Positions 22,377 through 31,994 of a stretch of DNA of 64,000 nucleotides are shown here, piece after piece (within the stretch, counting starts at the first letter, position 1; every line of letters starts with the position of its first letter). The position numbers and the translations under genes were made by a program. The DNA comes from Nocardioides iriomotensis. Its GTDB lineage: Bacteria; Actinomycetota; Actinomycetes; Propionibacteriales; Nocardioidaceae. The stretch is taken from contig NZ_SDPU01000028.1 in the NCBI RefSeq assembly GCF_004168035.1, positions 186,001 to 250,000 on the forward strand, written 5' to 3'. The notes below the pieces were generated by a model that saw nothing but the letters and a program-made list of their open reading frames with translations, made no database searches and was not told where the DNA came from.

Positions 22377-24137
22377 TCACTGGACACCCATCGACATGTA
22401 GTCGTACATGCCGAACGAGTCGTTGACGAACACGTTGGTCAGGTCCTGACCGCGGACGAGGACGCTCTTGGCGTAGACACCCGGGTAGACCACGGCCTCC
22501 TCCATGACGCGCTTGTCGATCTCGGCCCAGTCGGCCTCGCGCTTGGCGTCGTCGAGCTCGAGGACCGCCGCGTCGAGCATCTTGTCGACCTCGGGGATCC
22601 GGACGCTCGTGTTCGACGAACCACCGGTCTCACGGATGACCCGGCTGTCCACGATCTGCGACAGGAAGCCGAAGCCGTCGTTCCAGTCGGCGCCCCAGCC
22701 GTTGGTGCACAGACCGAGGTTGTTCTTCACCACGAACGGCGGGAGGCCGCAGTTCTCGGAGAAGTACGTTGCCGCCGGGTAGCCCTTGAGCTCGACCTTG
22801 ATGCCCACGCGGTCCAGCGCCTGCTGGAACGCCTCGGCGGTGGCCTCCTCCTTCGGGCGGTCCGAGCGGAACGCCATGGCGGTCTCGAAGCCGTCCGGCT
22901 GACCGCAGTCCGCCAGCGCCTGCTTGGCCTTGTCCAGGTCACCGGTCTCGCCGGCCTGGAAGAGGTCGAACTTCTCGTAGCCCGGGATCTGCGGGGGCAG
23001 GATCGTCGTGGCCAGGTCGCCGCCGGCGAACTCGCCGCCGTAGGCCGTCTGGTACGACTTGTGGTCCATCGCGTACATGACGGCCTTGCGGCAGTCGATG
23101 TTGTCGAACGGCTTCACGGTCGGGTTGATCGAGGTGTACCAGAGCCGCGCGATGGTCGGGTTGTCGACGTTGGCCTTCTTGGCCGGGTCGGAGAGCACCT
23201 GGCTCATCGCGGCCGGCTGGACGCCGGTGCCGGCCAGGTCGACCTGGAGGTCACCGGTCTGCAGCCGCTGGTCGATGTCGTCGGCGTTGACGTTGAGCTG
23301 CACGTCCCAGCCGTCCGGCAGGGCCTTGCGGTTCGGGTCGGTCGACTGGTCCCACTGGTCGTTGCGGACCAGCTTGAAGCCCTTGCCGGGCTGGAGGTCC
23401 TGGAACTTGTACGGGCCCGTGGAGACGATCTCGTTGCGGTACTCCGCACCGCTGTCCTTGTCCTGCGGGATCGGCATCGTCTGGGTCAGCTGGGCCAGGT
23501 AGTCGAACCCGGCGAACGGCTGCTTGAGGTGGAAGACGATGGTGTAGTCGTCCGGGGTCTCGATCGCCTGGTCGGTGTCCAGGTCCGGCGTCTTGTAGAC
23601 GCTCTCCCAGCCCTTGGGCAGGTCGAGGAACTGCTCGAAGTAGGCCGGGCCGTTCGGGAACGTCTTCTTGTCGGTCGACCGGAGCACGGCGTACTTGACG
23701 TCCGCGGCGGTGACCTCGGTGCCGTCCTCGTACTTCACGCCCTCACGGATCTTGTAGGTCCAGGTCTTGCCGCCGTCGCTCGGCTCGCCGAGGTCCTCGG
23801 CCAGGTCGGGCACGAGCTCGTTGCTCGCGTCGCCCGGGGCGGCCTTGAACATCAGCAGCGAACGGCCGTACAAGCGGGCGAAGTTCCACGAGAAGCCGTA
23901 GTACGTCTCACCCGGGTCGAGCGTGTCCCAGTCGCTCGAGTGGGCTGCCTTGATGATGCCGCCCTTCTTGTCGGACGGGTTGTAGACCTCGCTCAGCGCG
24001 GCGTTGAACTCGGGGGTCGCGGACGAGCCGCTGTCCCCTCCGTCGCCGTCACCGGAATCGCCGCCGCCGCACGCACTCAGCGTGAGTGCGGCGACCGCAG
24101 CGAGAGCACCGAGTGCCCTCCACCGGGTGTTCCTCAT
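22377..24137 (-). CDS. ABC transporter substrate-binding lipoprotein (family 5, Opp/Dpp type)
   Basis: A 586-residue extracellular lipoprotein. The signal peptide ends in a lipobox (ALTLSACGGG, lipidated Cys23), followed by a Gly/Asp/Ser-rich linker. The SBP_bac_5 signatures are present: YSFLTRPLVE-like FARLYGRSLLMFKA, DLAEDLGEPSDGGKTWTYKIREGVKYEDGTEVTAADVKYAV broken across residues ~95-140. It captures a peptide or other oligomer for the permeases; the ligand cannot be read. In front lies a GAAGGGG ribosome-binding site. It is the second gene of the operon, after the DppC-type permease, an unusual order. Confidence 0.93.
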   Translation of the reverse strand: MRNTRWRALGALAAVAALTLSACGGGDSGDGDGGDSGSSATPEFNAALSEVYNPSDKKGGIIKAAHSSDWDTLDPGETYYGFSWNFARLYGRSLLMFKAAPGDASNELVPDLAEDLGEPSDGGKTWTYKIREGVKYEDGTEVTAADVKYAVLRSTDKKTFPNGPAYFEQFLDLPKGWESVYKTPDLDTDQAIETPDDYTIVFHLKQPFAGFDYLAQLTQTMPIPQDKDSGAEYRNEIVSTGPYKFQDLQPGKGFKLVRNDQWDQSTDPNRKALPDGWDVQLNVNADDIDQRLQTGDLQVDLAGTGVQPAAMSQVLSDPAKKANVDNPTIARLWYTSINPTVKPFDNIDCRKAVMYAMDHKSYQTAYGGEFAGGDLATTILPPQIPGYEKFDLFQAGETGDLDKAKQALADCGQPDGFETAMAFRSDRPKEEATAEAFQQALDRVGIKVELKGYPAATYFSENCGLPPFVVKNNLGLCTNGWGADWNDGFGFLSQIVDSRVIRETGGSSNTSVRIPEVDKMLDAAVLELDDAKREADWAEIDKRVMEEAVVYPGVYAKSVLVRGQDLTNVFVNDSFGMYDYMSMGVQ

Positions 24138-24173
24138 CAGTGTTGACCCCTTCTTTGAGGTGTGGTGTTTCCC

Positions 24174-25169
24174 TTAGCGGGTTCGAGGATCGAGCGCGTC
24201 GCGCAGCCCGTCGCCGAACAGGTTGAAGGCCAGGACGGTGGCGAAGATCGCCAGGCCGGGCCAGAGCATGAAGTGCGGGCTCGTGTAGAAGGTCACGGCG
24301 TCCGAGAGCATGCCGCCCCAGGTCGGGGTCGGCGGTCGCACGCCGACGCCGAGGAACGAGAGCGCCGCCTCGAACAGGATGTTGGTCGGGATCAGCAGCG
24401 TCGCGTAGACGAGGATCGGCGCGACCAGGTTCGGCAGCAGCTCGGTGAACAGGATGTACGGCCGCCGTGCGCCGAGGCTGCGCGAGGCGTCGACGAACTC
24501 GCGCTGACGCAGCGACAGCGTCTGGCCGCGGATGATGCGGCCGATGTAGGGCCAGTTGAAGAAGCCGATGATGAAGACCAGCAGCACGATGCGCAGCGTG
24601 TTGCCCTGGATGCCGAAGGCCCGGTCGGGGAAGACACCGGCGAGCGCGATCGCGAAGACCAGCAGGGGGAACGCCAGGAACATGTCCATGAGCCGGCTGA
24701 TGACCGAGTCGACCCAGCCGCCGAAGAAGCCGGCGACGACGCCCATGGTCGTGCCGATCACCACGGAGACCAGCGTCGCGAAGAACGCGATCAGCAGCGA
24801 GATGCGCGCGCCGTAGACGACCCGGCTGAAGATGTCGCGGCCGTTGACCGGCTCCACGCCCATCAGGTGGTCCCAGCTCATGCCGCCGAAGTTCCCGGTC
24901 GGCAGCAGGGTGCCCCCGGCCGTGTCGATGAGGTCCTGGTGGAACTGAGTGGGCGGGTCGCCGAGGAGCTTCACGATCAGCGGCGCGAAGACCGCGACGA
25001 GGATCAGGAAGACCAGGAACACGAAGCCGGCGATCGCGACCTTGTCGCGCTTGAGCCGCCGCCACGCGATCTGCCCGAGCGAGCGACCTTCGATCTTGTC
25101 ACCGCCGGCGAGCGCTGCCTCGTCGGCCGCGACACTGCCGGACGGCCCGAGCTCCAGGGGCGTGCTCAC
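24174..25169 (-). CDS. ABC transporter permease (OppC/DppC type)
   Basis: A 331-residue permease with the N-terminal OppC_N helix (KRDKVAIAGFVFLVFLILVAVFAP), the segment HLMGVEPVNGRDIFSRVVYGARISL and the coupling motif VDASRSLGARRPYILFTELLPNL. The GTG at 25169 (MSTPLELGPSG) was chosen because GGAGGA lies at ribosome-binding distance and the upstream extension is unlike the family. It is the first gene of the operon C-SBP-B-D-F. Confidence 0.92.
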   Translation of the reverse strand: MSTPLELGPSGSVAADEAALAGGDKIEGRSLGQIAWRRLKRDKVAIAGFVFLVFLILVAVFAPLIVKLLGDPPTQFHQDLIDTAGGTLLPTGNFGGMSWDHLMGVEPVNGRDIFSRVVYGARISLLIAFFATLVSVVIGTTMGVVAGFFGGWVDSVISRLMDMFLAFPLLVFAIALAGVFPDRAFGIQGNTLRIVLLVFIIGFFNWPYIGRIIRGQTLSLRQREFVDASRSLGARRPYILFTELLPNLVAPILVYATLLIPTNILFEAALSFLGVGVRPPTPTWGGMLSDAVTFYTSPHFMLWPGLAIFATVLAFNLFGDGLRDALDPRTR

Positions 25170-25337
25170 GCGTGCTCTTCCTCCACAGGCCGGCCTCGAC
25201 GCACCGGGACGGGTACGCCGACAGCCAAACGTCGTCCCTGGGGCACCCGGAGTCAAGGATCGACAGGACCGTGTTGCCCAATCGTGACTCGCAAGTCGCG
25301 AGAGCGTCACCACCACCCCGGTGGCCCGGGGCCGACG
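25170..25337. other. Intergenic region upstream of the Opp-type operon
   Basis: This 168-base gap separates the P450 stop from the operon start. On the minus strand TTGACT could be a -35, but no convincing -10 follows. A small repeat CCACC-CC-GGTGG follows the P450 stop. I see no gene. Confidence 0.3.
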
Positions 25338-26720
25338 TCAGGCGCGTCCGGGCCGGGGCGTGACCGTCACCCGCGCGCCGTGGCGCGGGACGCTGGTGAT
25401 GTTGCGGACGCGGGGGTAGTCGGCCGGGCCGTCGGGCAGCGCGACGTCGTACGCCGCCAGCACCTCGCGCAGCACCGCGACGCCCTCCATGAGGGAGAAG
25501 CCGGCCCCGATGCAGCGCCGGACGCCGCCGCCGAACGGGATCCAGGTGTTGGGCGCCACGTGGCCCTCGGAGAACCTTGCGGGTCGGAAGACCTCCGGGT
25601 CCGCGAAGTTGTCCTCGCGGGCGTGGCTGATGATGATCGACGGCCCGACGTTGGCGCCGCGCGGCAGCTCGCGACCTCCGATGGTCGCCGGCTGCATGAG
25701 GTGCCGCACCACCATCGGGATCACCGGGTGCAGCCTCATGGACTCCTTCAGCACCGCCTCGAGGTGGTCGTCGTCGCCGCTGACGGCGGCATCGCGGGCG
25801 CGGGCGAGGTGACCCGGGTCCTTGCCGAGCTCGTAGAGCGCCCAGGACAGCGCGGTCGCCGTGGTCTCGTGGCCGGCGAGCAGCAGGGTGACGAGCTGGT
25901 CGCGGAGCTCGGCGTCGGAGAGCGGCTCCTCTCCGGCGCCGTCGGTGCCGACCTGGAGCAGCCGGGACAGCACGTCGGTGCGCTCGGCGAGATCGGCCGC
26001 GGCGCGGCGTTCGGCGATCTCGGCGTACATCACCCGGTCGAGCTCGCGCTGGTTGTCGACGGTGCGCTTCCACGGTCCGAACCGCTGCAGCCAGGGGTAG
26101 CCCCAGCCGAGCAGGACCGCGGGATTGATGTCGACGGTGCGGTTGACGAGCGGGCGCAGCTCGGCGAGCCGGGCCTCGTCGGTCACGCCGAAGACCACGC
26201 GGAGGATCACCTCGAGCGTCAGCCGGTTCATCCGATCGAGCGAGCGGAAGGTCTCGCCGGGGCGCCAGGTTGCGACCTCCGCCCGCGCGATGTCGGTGAC
26301 GAGGTCCTGGTAGCCGCGCAGCGCCGCGCCGTTGAACGCCGGCATCAGCAGCCGTCGGGCGCGCTTGTGCTCGGTGGAGTCCTGGAGCAGCAGGGAGTGC
26401 TCGCCCATGATCGGGCCGAGGATCGCGTTGCCCTTGCCGGCGTGGAAGACCTCCGGGTCGCCGGCGAAGATCTCCTTGGCGTGCTCGGGCCGGGTGAACA
26501 GCACCAGCGCGGAGCCCTCGGGCATGAGCCGCACCGTGAACACGTCGCCGTAGCGCCGGTGCATCCGCGGGACGAACCAGTGCCGGAAGCGCACCAGCGC
26601 GATGCTCTGCACGAGCGCGGGCCAGCGCGGACCGGGCGGCAGGGCGCGGCGGTCGAGCCGCGGCGCGGCGTCGCCGGTGAACGGGCGCATCCGTTCGAGT
26701 CGCTCGTCGGTCACGGTCAT
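25338..26720 (-). CDS. Cytochrome P450
   Basis: A 460-residue soluble haem monooxygenase. The I-helix oxygen-binding motif is LLAGHETTATAL, the K-helix ExxR is ESMR, the PERF-like region is FRPARFSEG, and the haem loop is FGGGVRRCIGAGF with the thiolate Cys. The N-terminal PPGPRWPALVQS proline cluster and overall form are those of the bacterial CYP family relatives of fatty-acid/terpene hydroxylases (class I, needing ferredoxin partners, none of which is adjacent). Substrate unknown. Two inverted repeats lie in its 77-base promoter gap. Length is normal. Confidence 0.93.
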   Translation of the reverse strand: MTVTDERLERMRPFTGDAAPRLDRRALPPGPRWPALVQSIALVRFRHWFVPRMHRRYGDVFTVRLMPEGSALVLFTRPEHAKEIFAGDPEVFHAGKGNAILGPIMGEHSLLLQDSTEHKRARRLLMPAFNGAALRGYQDLVTDIARAEVATWRPGETFRSLDRMNRLTLEVILRVVFGVTDEARLAELRPLVNRTVDINPAVLLGWGYPWLQRFGPWKRTVDNQRELDRVMYAEIAERRAAADLAERTDVLSRLLQVGTDGAGEEPLSDAELRDQLVTLLLAGHETTATALSWALYELGKDPGHLARARDAAVSGDDDHLEAVLKESMRLHPVIPMVVRHLMQPATIGGRELPRGANVGPSIIISHAREDNFADPEVFRPARFSEGHVAPNTWIPFGGGVRRCIGAGFSLMEGVAVLREVLAAYDVALPDGPADYPRVRNITSVPRHGARVTVTPRPGRA

Positions 26721-26737
26721 GGCGGGGCTCCCGTCGC

Positions 26738-26751
26738 TGGAACGTGTTCCT
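26738..26751. promoter_or_regulatory. Palindrome with KstR-like core upstream of the P450
   Basis: TGGAACGTGTTCCT contains the perfect palindrome GGAACGTGTTCC (26739-26750) and fits TnnAACnnGTTnn, the core of the mycobacterial KstR site. A second repeat, CATAC-N5-GTATG, is at 26759-26773. Together they fill the P450 promoter region. TetR-type binding is inferred only from shape. Confidence 0.5.
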
Positions 26752-26797
26752 GATTTCGCATACTACGGGTATGTCGCCGCGCTGGACAGGGGCCGGC

Positions 26798-28111
26798 TCA
26801 GGAGACCTCGGGCTGCTCGCCGGAGCCGGCGGCCGCGCGGGCCCGGGCCTCGCGCTCCGCGATCGCGTGCTCGTCGGTGCGGGCGTCGTACGACCAGAAG
26901 TCGCGCAGCCACAGAGCTGTCGCGGTGACGCCGACGACGCAGGCGATGCCTCCGCTGGTGATCGACGCGCGCACCGACCAGGCGTCGGCGACGAGCCCGG
27001 CGCGGACCTGGCCGCCGAGGGGGCCGAGGGAGTACGACAGCATCTCGATGCCGGCGAGGCGGCCGCGCATGTGGTCGGGGATGGTCTGGTTCCAGACGGT
27101 CGAGCGGAAGATGCCGCTGATCATGTCGGCGGCGCCGGCGATCGCGAGGAACAGCGCGGCGGTGACCAGGCTGGGCGCGAGTCCCATCAGCGCGATCGCG
27201 ATGCCGTAGCACGTCGCGGCGATGACGATCGCGCGGCCGTGGTGGTGCACCCGGGCGACCCAGCCCGACGTGGCGGTGGCGACCATGGCGCCGACGGTCT
27301 CCGCCGAGTAGAGCAGCCCGAGCAGCTGGGGCTGCTCGAAGATGTCCTGGACGAGGGCGGGGAACAGCACGACCGGCATCGCGAGCAGCATTGCAGCGAT
27401 GTCGACGAGGTAGGTGCCGAGCAGGTCGCGGCGCCGGGCGGCGTAGACCACGCCCTCCTTGATCGCGCGCAGGCTGGGCGGGGTGGTCTCGCCGGTGTGG
27501 GGGTAGGGGCGCATCAGGAGGAAGAGGAGCGTCGCGGCAACCAGGCCGGCGACGTCGACGACGAAGCACCAGCCGATGCCGACGGTCGCGAGCAGGACGC
27601 CGCCGATGGCGGGACCGGTCAGGAGCCCGATCTGCATGCCGAACGACGACAGCGCGCTCGCCGCGGCGATCTGGTCGTGCGGGACGGTGCGCGGCTCGAG
27701 GGCGTCCTTCGACGGGCGCTGCAGGGCGCCGGCGGTCGCGAGGAGCGCCCCGACGACGTAGATGAGCCAGACGTGCGGGTCGTCGAGGAAGGCGTTCCAG
27801 GCGAGGACGCCGGTGAGCGCGACCTGCGCGAGCGCCGTGCCGATCAGCAGCCTGCGCCGGTCCACGTGGTCGGCCAGCGCTCCGCCGTACAGGCCGAAGA
27901 CGAGCAGCGGGACGAGCTCGGCGATGCCCAGCGCGCCGACGGCGAAGTTGGAGCCGGTCAGGTCGTAGAGCTGGTAGGGGACGGCGACGTACGACACCAT
28001 CCCGCCGAGGTAGAAGACCGTCCCGGCGACGAAGAGGAGACGGAAGTCGCGGTGCTGCCGCAACGGCGTGGTGTCGAGGCGCATCGCCTTGAGCCGGTCC
28101 CGCAGTGTCAC
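26798..28111 (-). CDS. MFS transporter (EntS-like exporter type)
   Basis: A 437-residue protein with about twelve hydrophobic segments. The N-terminus (DTTPLRQHRDFRLLFVAG) and the loop after TM2 (ADHVDRRRLLIGTALAQ) are typical of the enterobactin-exporter-like MFS group that pumps siderophores, antibiotics or lipophilic compounds out of the cell. The GTG at 28111 was chosen because the segment TLRDRLKAM recurs at the start of this family; the ATG at 28084 is the alternative, and neither has a strong ribosome-binding site. The substrate is not known. It lies 44 bases from the ZIP gene stop. Confidence 0.85.
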   Translation of the reverse strand: MTLRDRLKAMRLDTTPLRQHRDFRLLFVAGTVFYLGGMVSYVAVPYQLYDLTGSNFAVGALGIAELVPLLVFGLYGGALADHVDRRRLLIGTALAQVALTGVLAWNAFLDDPHVWLIYVVGALLATAGALQRPSKDALEPRTVPHDQIAAASALSSFGMQIGLLTGPAIGGVLLATVGIGWCFVVDVAGLVAATLLFLLMRPYPHTGETTPPSLRAIKEGVVYAARRRDLLGTYLVDIAAMLLAMPVVLFPALVQDIFEQPQLLGLLYSAETVGAMVATATSGWVARVHHHGRAIVIAATCYGIAIALMGLAPSLVTAALFLAIAGAADMISGIFRSTVWNQTIPDHMRGRLAGIEMLSYSLGPLGGQVRAGLVADAWSVRASITSGGIACVVGVTATALWLRDFWSYDARTDEHAIAEREARARAAAGSGEQPEVS

Positions 28112-28155
28112 GAGCGGGAAGTCTCGCAGGCGGATGTCGGTGGTGCAGCCGGTTT

Positions 28156-28881
28156 TCAGACGACGCTGAGCAGGAAGGCGGAGACGAAGCCGAGCACCGT
28201 CACGAGGCCGACGAGCCGGCCGGCGTGCTCGACCGCCTCGGGCAGCATCGTGTCGGCGAGCATGGTGAGGATCGCGCCGGCGGCGAACGCCTGGGTGGCG
28301 GCGACCCACCGCGGGTCGGCGTCGCCGAGCAGGCCGTAGCCGAGGGCGGCCGCGACCGTGCCGGCGAGGGTGACCAGCGCCCATACGCCGAAGATGTGCC
28401 GACTGCTCTGCCCCGCCTTGCGCATGCCGGCGGAGGACGCCAACGCCTCGGGGACGTTGGAGAGGAAGACCGCGGTGACGACGGCGACGCCGACCCCGCC
28501 GCCGTCGACGAGGCTCAGGCCGATCGCCGCGGACTCCGGGATGCCGTCGAGGAGGGCACCGAGGACGAGCGCGGAGGCGGCCGCGTCGGGCTGGGCGCCG
28601 GCCGGGTTCTTGCGGCGGTGCGCGCCTCGCCGGTCGAGCCACTCGTCGCCGGCGAAGTAGACGAGCGCGCCCGTGAGCAGGCCGAGCGCCACGGGAGGCG
28701 CGCCGGCGGACAGGTAGGCCTCGGCTGTCAGCTCGAACGCGAGCGCGCTGAAGAGCACGCCGGCGCCGAAGCCCATGACCAGGCCGACGATCCGGTGCGG
28801 CACGTCCCAGAGCACGCCGATCGCCGCGCCGAGGAGCAGTGCGGCTCCCCCGACGAACCCCCACCAGGCGGCTTCGAGCAC
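28156..28881 (-). CDS. ZIP-family metal transporter
   Basis: A 241-residue membrane protein with about seven or eight hydrophobic segments. The ZIP core motif is present as LLDGIPESAAIGLSL, followed by FLSNVPEALASSAG in the next helix; these helices line the metal path. The usual His of the first motif is Asp here. The cytoplasmic loop (DRRGAHRRKNPAGAQPD) is short. It probably moves zinc or another divalent cation, direction uncertain. Confidence 0.8.
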   Translation of the reverse strand: MLEAAWWGFVGGAALLLGAAIGVLWDVPHRIVGLVMGFGAGVLFSALAFELTAEAYLSAGAPPVALGLLTGALVYFAGDEWLDRRGAHRRKNPAGAQPDAAASALVLGALLDGIPESAAIGLSLVDGGGVGVAVVTAVFLSNVPEALASSAGMRKAGQSSRHIFGVWALVTLAGTVAAALGYGLLGDADPRWVAATQAFAAGAILTMLADTMLPEAVEHAGRLVGLVTVLGFVSAFLLSVV

Positions 28882-28907
28882 ACGGTCAGGCTAGGCGGCC
28901 CACGCGG

Positions 28908-31900
28908 TCAGGGCAGCAACCCGTCGCGGCGGGCGATGGCGGCCGCCTCGGTGCGCCCGGCGGCACCGAGCTTGGCGAGAATGTTGCTGACGTGCACGCT
29001 GACGGTCTTGGCGCTGATGAACAGCTGCCGCCCGATCTCGCCGTTGCTGCGGCCCTCGGCGACGAGAGACAGGATCTCGGCCTCCCGGGCGGTCAGCTCG
29101 CTGGGCGACTCGGCGCGCGCTCGAGGGCCGCCGGCGCCGCGCAGCTCGGTGAGCAGCGGCTCGGCGTCGAGCCGCTCCGCGGTCGCGCGGGCGGCGTCGA
29201 CCAGCGGCCGCGCCTCGTCGGAGCGGCCCGCGGCGCGCAGGACGGCGGCCAGGCGGGCCTGGGAGCGGGCCGTCTCGAACGCGTTGCCCATCAGGTCGAA
29301 CGCGTCGACGGCTGCCTGCCAGGCCGCGACCAGGTCGTCCTCGGCGGGCGGTTCGACATCGGCGAGCCAGCGCAGCCGGAGGTGCTCGGCATGGGCCCGG
29401 GCGAGCCAGGCGTTGCCCTCGGGACCGAATGGACGCTTGCGCTTCTTGACCCGCTGTCGGGCCCCCTCGACCGCGCCGAGGAGCGGCGGCAGCCGGTCGA
29501 CCAGAGCGGCGCGTTCGGCGGCGGACAGGCGTGGCGCCGCGGACGCGAGCTGGCCGAGCAGGACGGCGACGAAGCGGATGCGGGCCTGGAAGTGCTCGCT
29601 CCACATCGCCGAGAGCGCTGCGACGCCTTCGTCGTGGACGGCGATCGCTGCGTCGAGGTCACCCGCGTCGCCGTGCGCGTCGATGGCGGCCGGGACGGTC
29701 AGGACGGGGATCATGCCGTCCTTCTCCCAGTGCGGTCGGAGCCGGTCGTGCATGAGCCGGCCGTCGGGCTCGCCGCGGCCGGCGGCCACCGTCATGCGGA
29801 CCGCGTCGAGCAGCGCCTCGGCGACCGGCGGGCCCGGGGTGCTGACCCGGTCGGCCGCGGCGAGCGCGTCGTCCCACGCGCCGCGCTGGTAGTGGGTGAG
29901 CGCCTCGAACAGCCGCGAGTCGAAGCCGTACGGCGCCCACGGCCGGCCGGCGGTGCGGGCCACCTGGTCGCCCGCGCGGAAGGACTCGGCCGCCGCCGGA
30001 AGGTCGGCGCGTTCGTGGTGGAGGTGGCCGATCAGGAACTGGCTGCGCATCTCGGTGGCGGTGTCGCGGGTCGCGCGAGCCCGGCTGACGATGCCCTCGA
30101 GGGCCCGGAGCGCGGCGTCCGGGTCGCCGACGCGCTGGTCGACACCCGCGAGGGTCGTGGTCGCGTCGGCGACGACCATGGCCAGGTCGAGCTTCTGGGC
30201 CAGGCCCAGGGCCTCGGTCGCGAACTGGGCGGCGTCCTCGTCGCGGCCGTGGGCGAGCTGGGCCCGGGCGTGGACGGCCAGCAGCTTGCCGCGCAGCGGG
30301 CTGGGCTCGTCGTCGACGAGCGCCATCGCCTCGGTGGTCGCGTCGAGCGCCTGCTCGTCGTCCTCCGTGAGCAGGGTGGCGCCGGCCCACGCCATCAGGA
30401 GACGCGCCCGGTGGTGGGCGGGCGCGTCTCCCGGGAGACGAGACAGCTGGTCGCGCACGAGCTTCTGGGCGCGTTGCGGGTGGCCGGACGCGATCACCGC
30501 GTCGCTGGTGCGCATGACCAGCGAGATCGTGTCGACGTCCTCGGGCAGCGCGCGGCGCGGGTCCGACAGCAGCTCGAGCGCGGCCTCGTAGTGCTGGGCG
30601 GCCTCGTCGGGACCACCGACCGACATCGCGTCGTCGCCGGCCTCGATGCTGGCCCGCAGCGCGGTGTCGAGGTCGTGGGCGGCGCGGGCGTGGCGGGCGA
30701 GCTCGGCGGCGGTGCCGTCGACGGCCTGGCTGCCGATGGCCTCGGCGTACGCCGCGTGCAGCCGGACGCGTTCGCCCGGGAGCAGGTCGTCGTAGACCGC
30801 CTCGGCGAGCAGCGCGTGCCGGAAGGCGTAGCCGTCGGCGCCCACCCGGACCAGCACGTGCGACTCGACGGCGGCGCGGACGGCGCGCTCGAAGGTGTCG
30901 GGGTCGAGGTCGAGGACCACGCTGAGCATCGCGTGCGGGACCCGGCGGCCGGCGACCGAGGCGGCGCGGACCACCCGCCTGCCGTCGTCGTCGAGCCGGT
31001 CGAGCCGGACCAGCAGGAGGTCGGCGAGGTCGTCCGGCAGTCCGTGCGCGCCGAGCTCGGCGGCGACGAGCTCCTCGGCGAAGAACGCGTTGCCCTCGGC
31101 GCGCGTGACGATCGTCAGCAGGTCGGCCTGGGACAGCTCGCCGCCGTGGAGCGTGCGGACGAGTCGCCGTACGTCGGCGTCGGCGAGGGGCGGCAGCGCC
31201 ACCCGCACCACGCCCGGGACGCGCACCCACTCGGCCACCGTCGTACGCAGCGGGTGGCGGCGGTGGAGGTCGTCGGAGCGGTAGGAGACGACGACGGCGA
31301 CGGGGTTGCGGAACGGGCGGGAGAAGAGGAAGGAGAGGAGGTCGCGGGTCGAGCGGTCGGCCCAGTGGGCGTCCTCGACCACGACGAGGAGGGGCGTGTC
31401 GGCGGCGAGCTCGTCGAGCGCGCCGTGGACGGACTCGAACAGGTCGCCGCGGTCGAGGCCCTCGCCGGGACTCGCGGCGGCGCCGGACAGCATGCGGCGG
31501 CCGGGCTGGAGGTGGAGCAGTGCGGGGTGCTGCTCGGTGAGGTGGCGGGTGGCCTCGGCGTCGGAGCGCTCGAGGCGGCCGAACAGCTCGCTGAACGGGA
31601 GGTAGGGCAGGGCGCTGTCGCCGAAGTCGAGGCAGTGGCCGACCGCCGTACGCCAGCCGGCGCTCTCCGCCCGCGCGATCAGCTCGCCGAGGACGCGGGT
31701 CTTGCCGACCCCGGCGTCGCCGGCGAGGAGGACAGCACGCGACCGCGGCTCGTCGTCCAGGCCGATCTGCTCGGCGAGGTGGGCGAGCTCGCGGTCGCGT
31801 CCCAGGATCGGTGCGGCGGCGTCGGTGTCAGGGGCCACGAGCCCCATCATCTCGCCGACGACCGACAGGTGGCGCGCGGTTTTCGCGTCGTCACCCGGGG

Positions 31901-31985
31901 CGTCCTGCTCGGTGTCGCTGGATTCGGTGGTGCCGGTGGTGCCGGTGGTGCCGGCCGGCGCCGCCGCGACCTGCGGGATGCTCAT
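28908..31985 (-). CDS. Large ATP-binding LuxR-family regulator (LAL / MalT-like)
   Basis: A 1025-residue regulator. After a low-complexity N-terminus (GTT repeated three times, from a 9-bp tandem repeat) comes an AAA-type NTPase with Walker A GDAGVGKT (89-96) and Walker B-like LLVVVEDAHWAD. A long helical TPR-like middle follows. The C-terminal LuxR HTH (about 960-1020: LTAREAEILSLVAEGRSNGEIGRQL, then SAKTVSVHVSNIL) binds DNA. LAL regulators act as ATP-dependent activators of nearby or distant operons. The small Arg-rich ORF 31995-32174 precedes it by nine bases, so both are probably on one transcript. Confidence 0.92.
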   Translation of the reverse strand: MSIPQVAAAPAGTTGTTGTTESSDTEQDAPGDDAKTARHLSVVGEMMGLVAPDTDAAAPILGRDRELAHLAEQIGLDDEPRSRAVLLAGDAGVGKTRVLGELIARAESAGWRTAVGHCLDFGDSALPYLPFSELFGRLERSDAEATRHLTEQHPALLHLQPGRRMLSGAAASPGEGLDRGDLFESVHGALDELAADTPLLVVVEDAHWADRSTRDLLSFLFSRPFRNPVAVVVSYRSDDLHRRHPLRTTVAEWVRVPGVVRVALPPLADADVRRLVRTLHGGELSQADLLTIVTRAEGNAFFAEELVAAELGAHGLPDDLADLLLVRLDRLDDDGRRVVRAASVAGRRVPHAMLSVVLDLDPDTFERAVRAAVESHVLVRVGADGYAFRHALLAEAVYDDLLPGERVRLHAAYAEAIGSQAVDGTAAELARHARAAHDLDTALRASIEAGDDAMSVGGPDEAAQHYEAALELLSDPRRALPEDVDTISLVMRTSDAVIASGHPQRAQKLVRDQLSRLPGDAPAHHRARLLMAWAGATLLTEDDEQALDATTEAMALVDDEPSPLRGKLLAVHARAQLAHGRDEDAAQFATEALGLAQKLDLAMVVADATTTLAGVDQRVGDPDAALRALEGIVSRARATRDTATEMRSQFLIGHLHHERADLPAAAESFRAGDQVARTAGRPWAPYGFDSRLFEALTHYQRGAWDDALAAADRVSTPGPPVAEALLDAVRMTVAAGRGEPDGRLMHDRLRPHWEKDGMIPVLTVPAAIDAHGDAGDLDAAIAVHDEGVAALSAMWSEHFQARIRFVAVLLGQLASAAPRLSAAERAALVDRLPPLLGAVEGARQRVKKRKRPFGPEGNAWLARAHAEHLRLRWLADVEPPAEDDLVAAWQAAVDAFDLMGNAFETARSQARLAAVLRAAGRSDEARPLVDAARATAERLDAEPLLTELRGAGGPRARAESPSELTAREAEILSLVAEGRSNGEIGRQLFISAKTVSVHVSNILAKLGAAGRTEAAAIARRDGLLP

Positions 31986-31994
31986 CCCCGCGGG

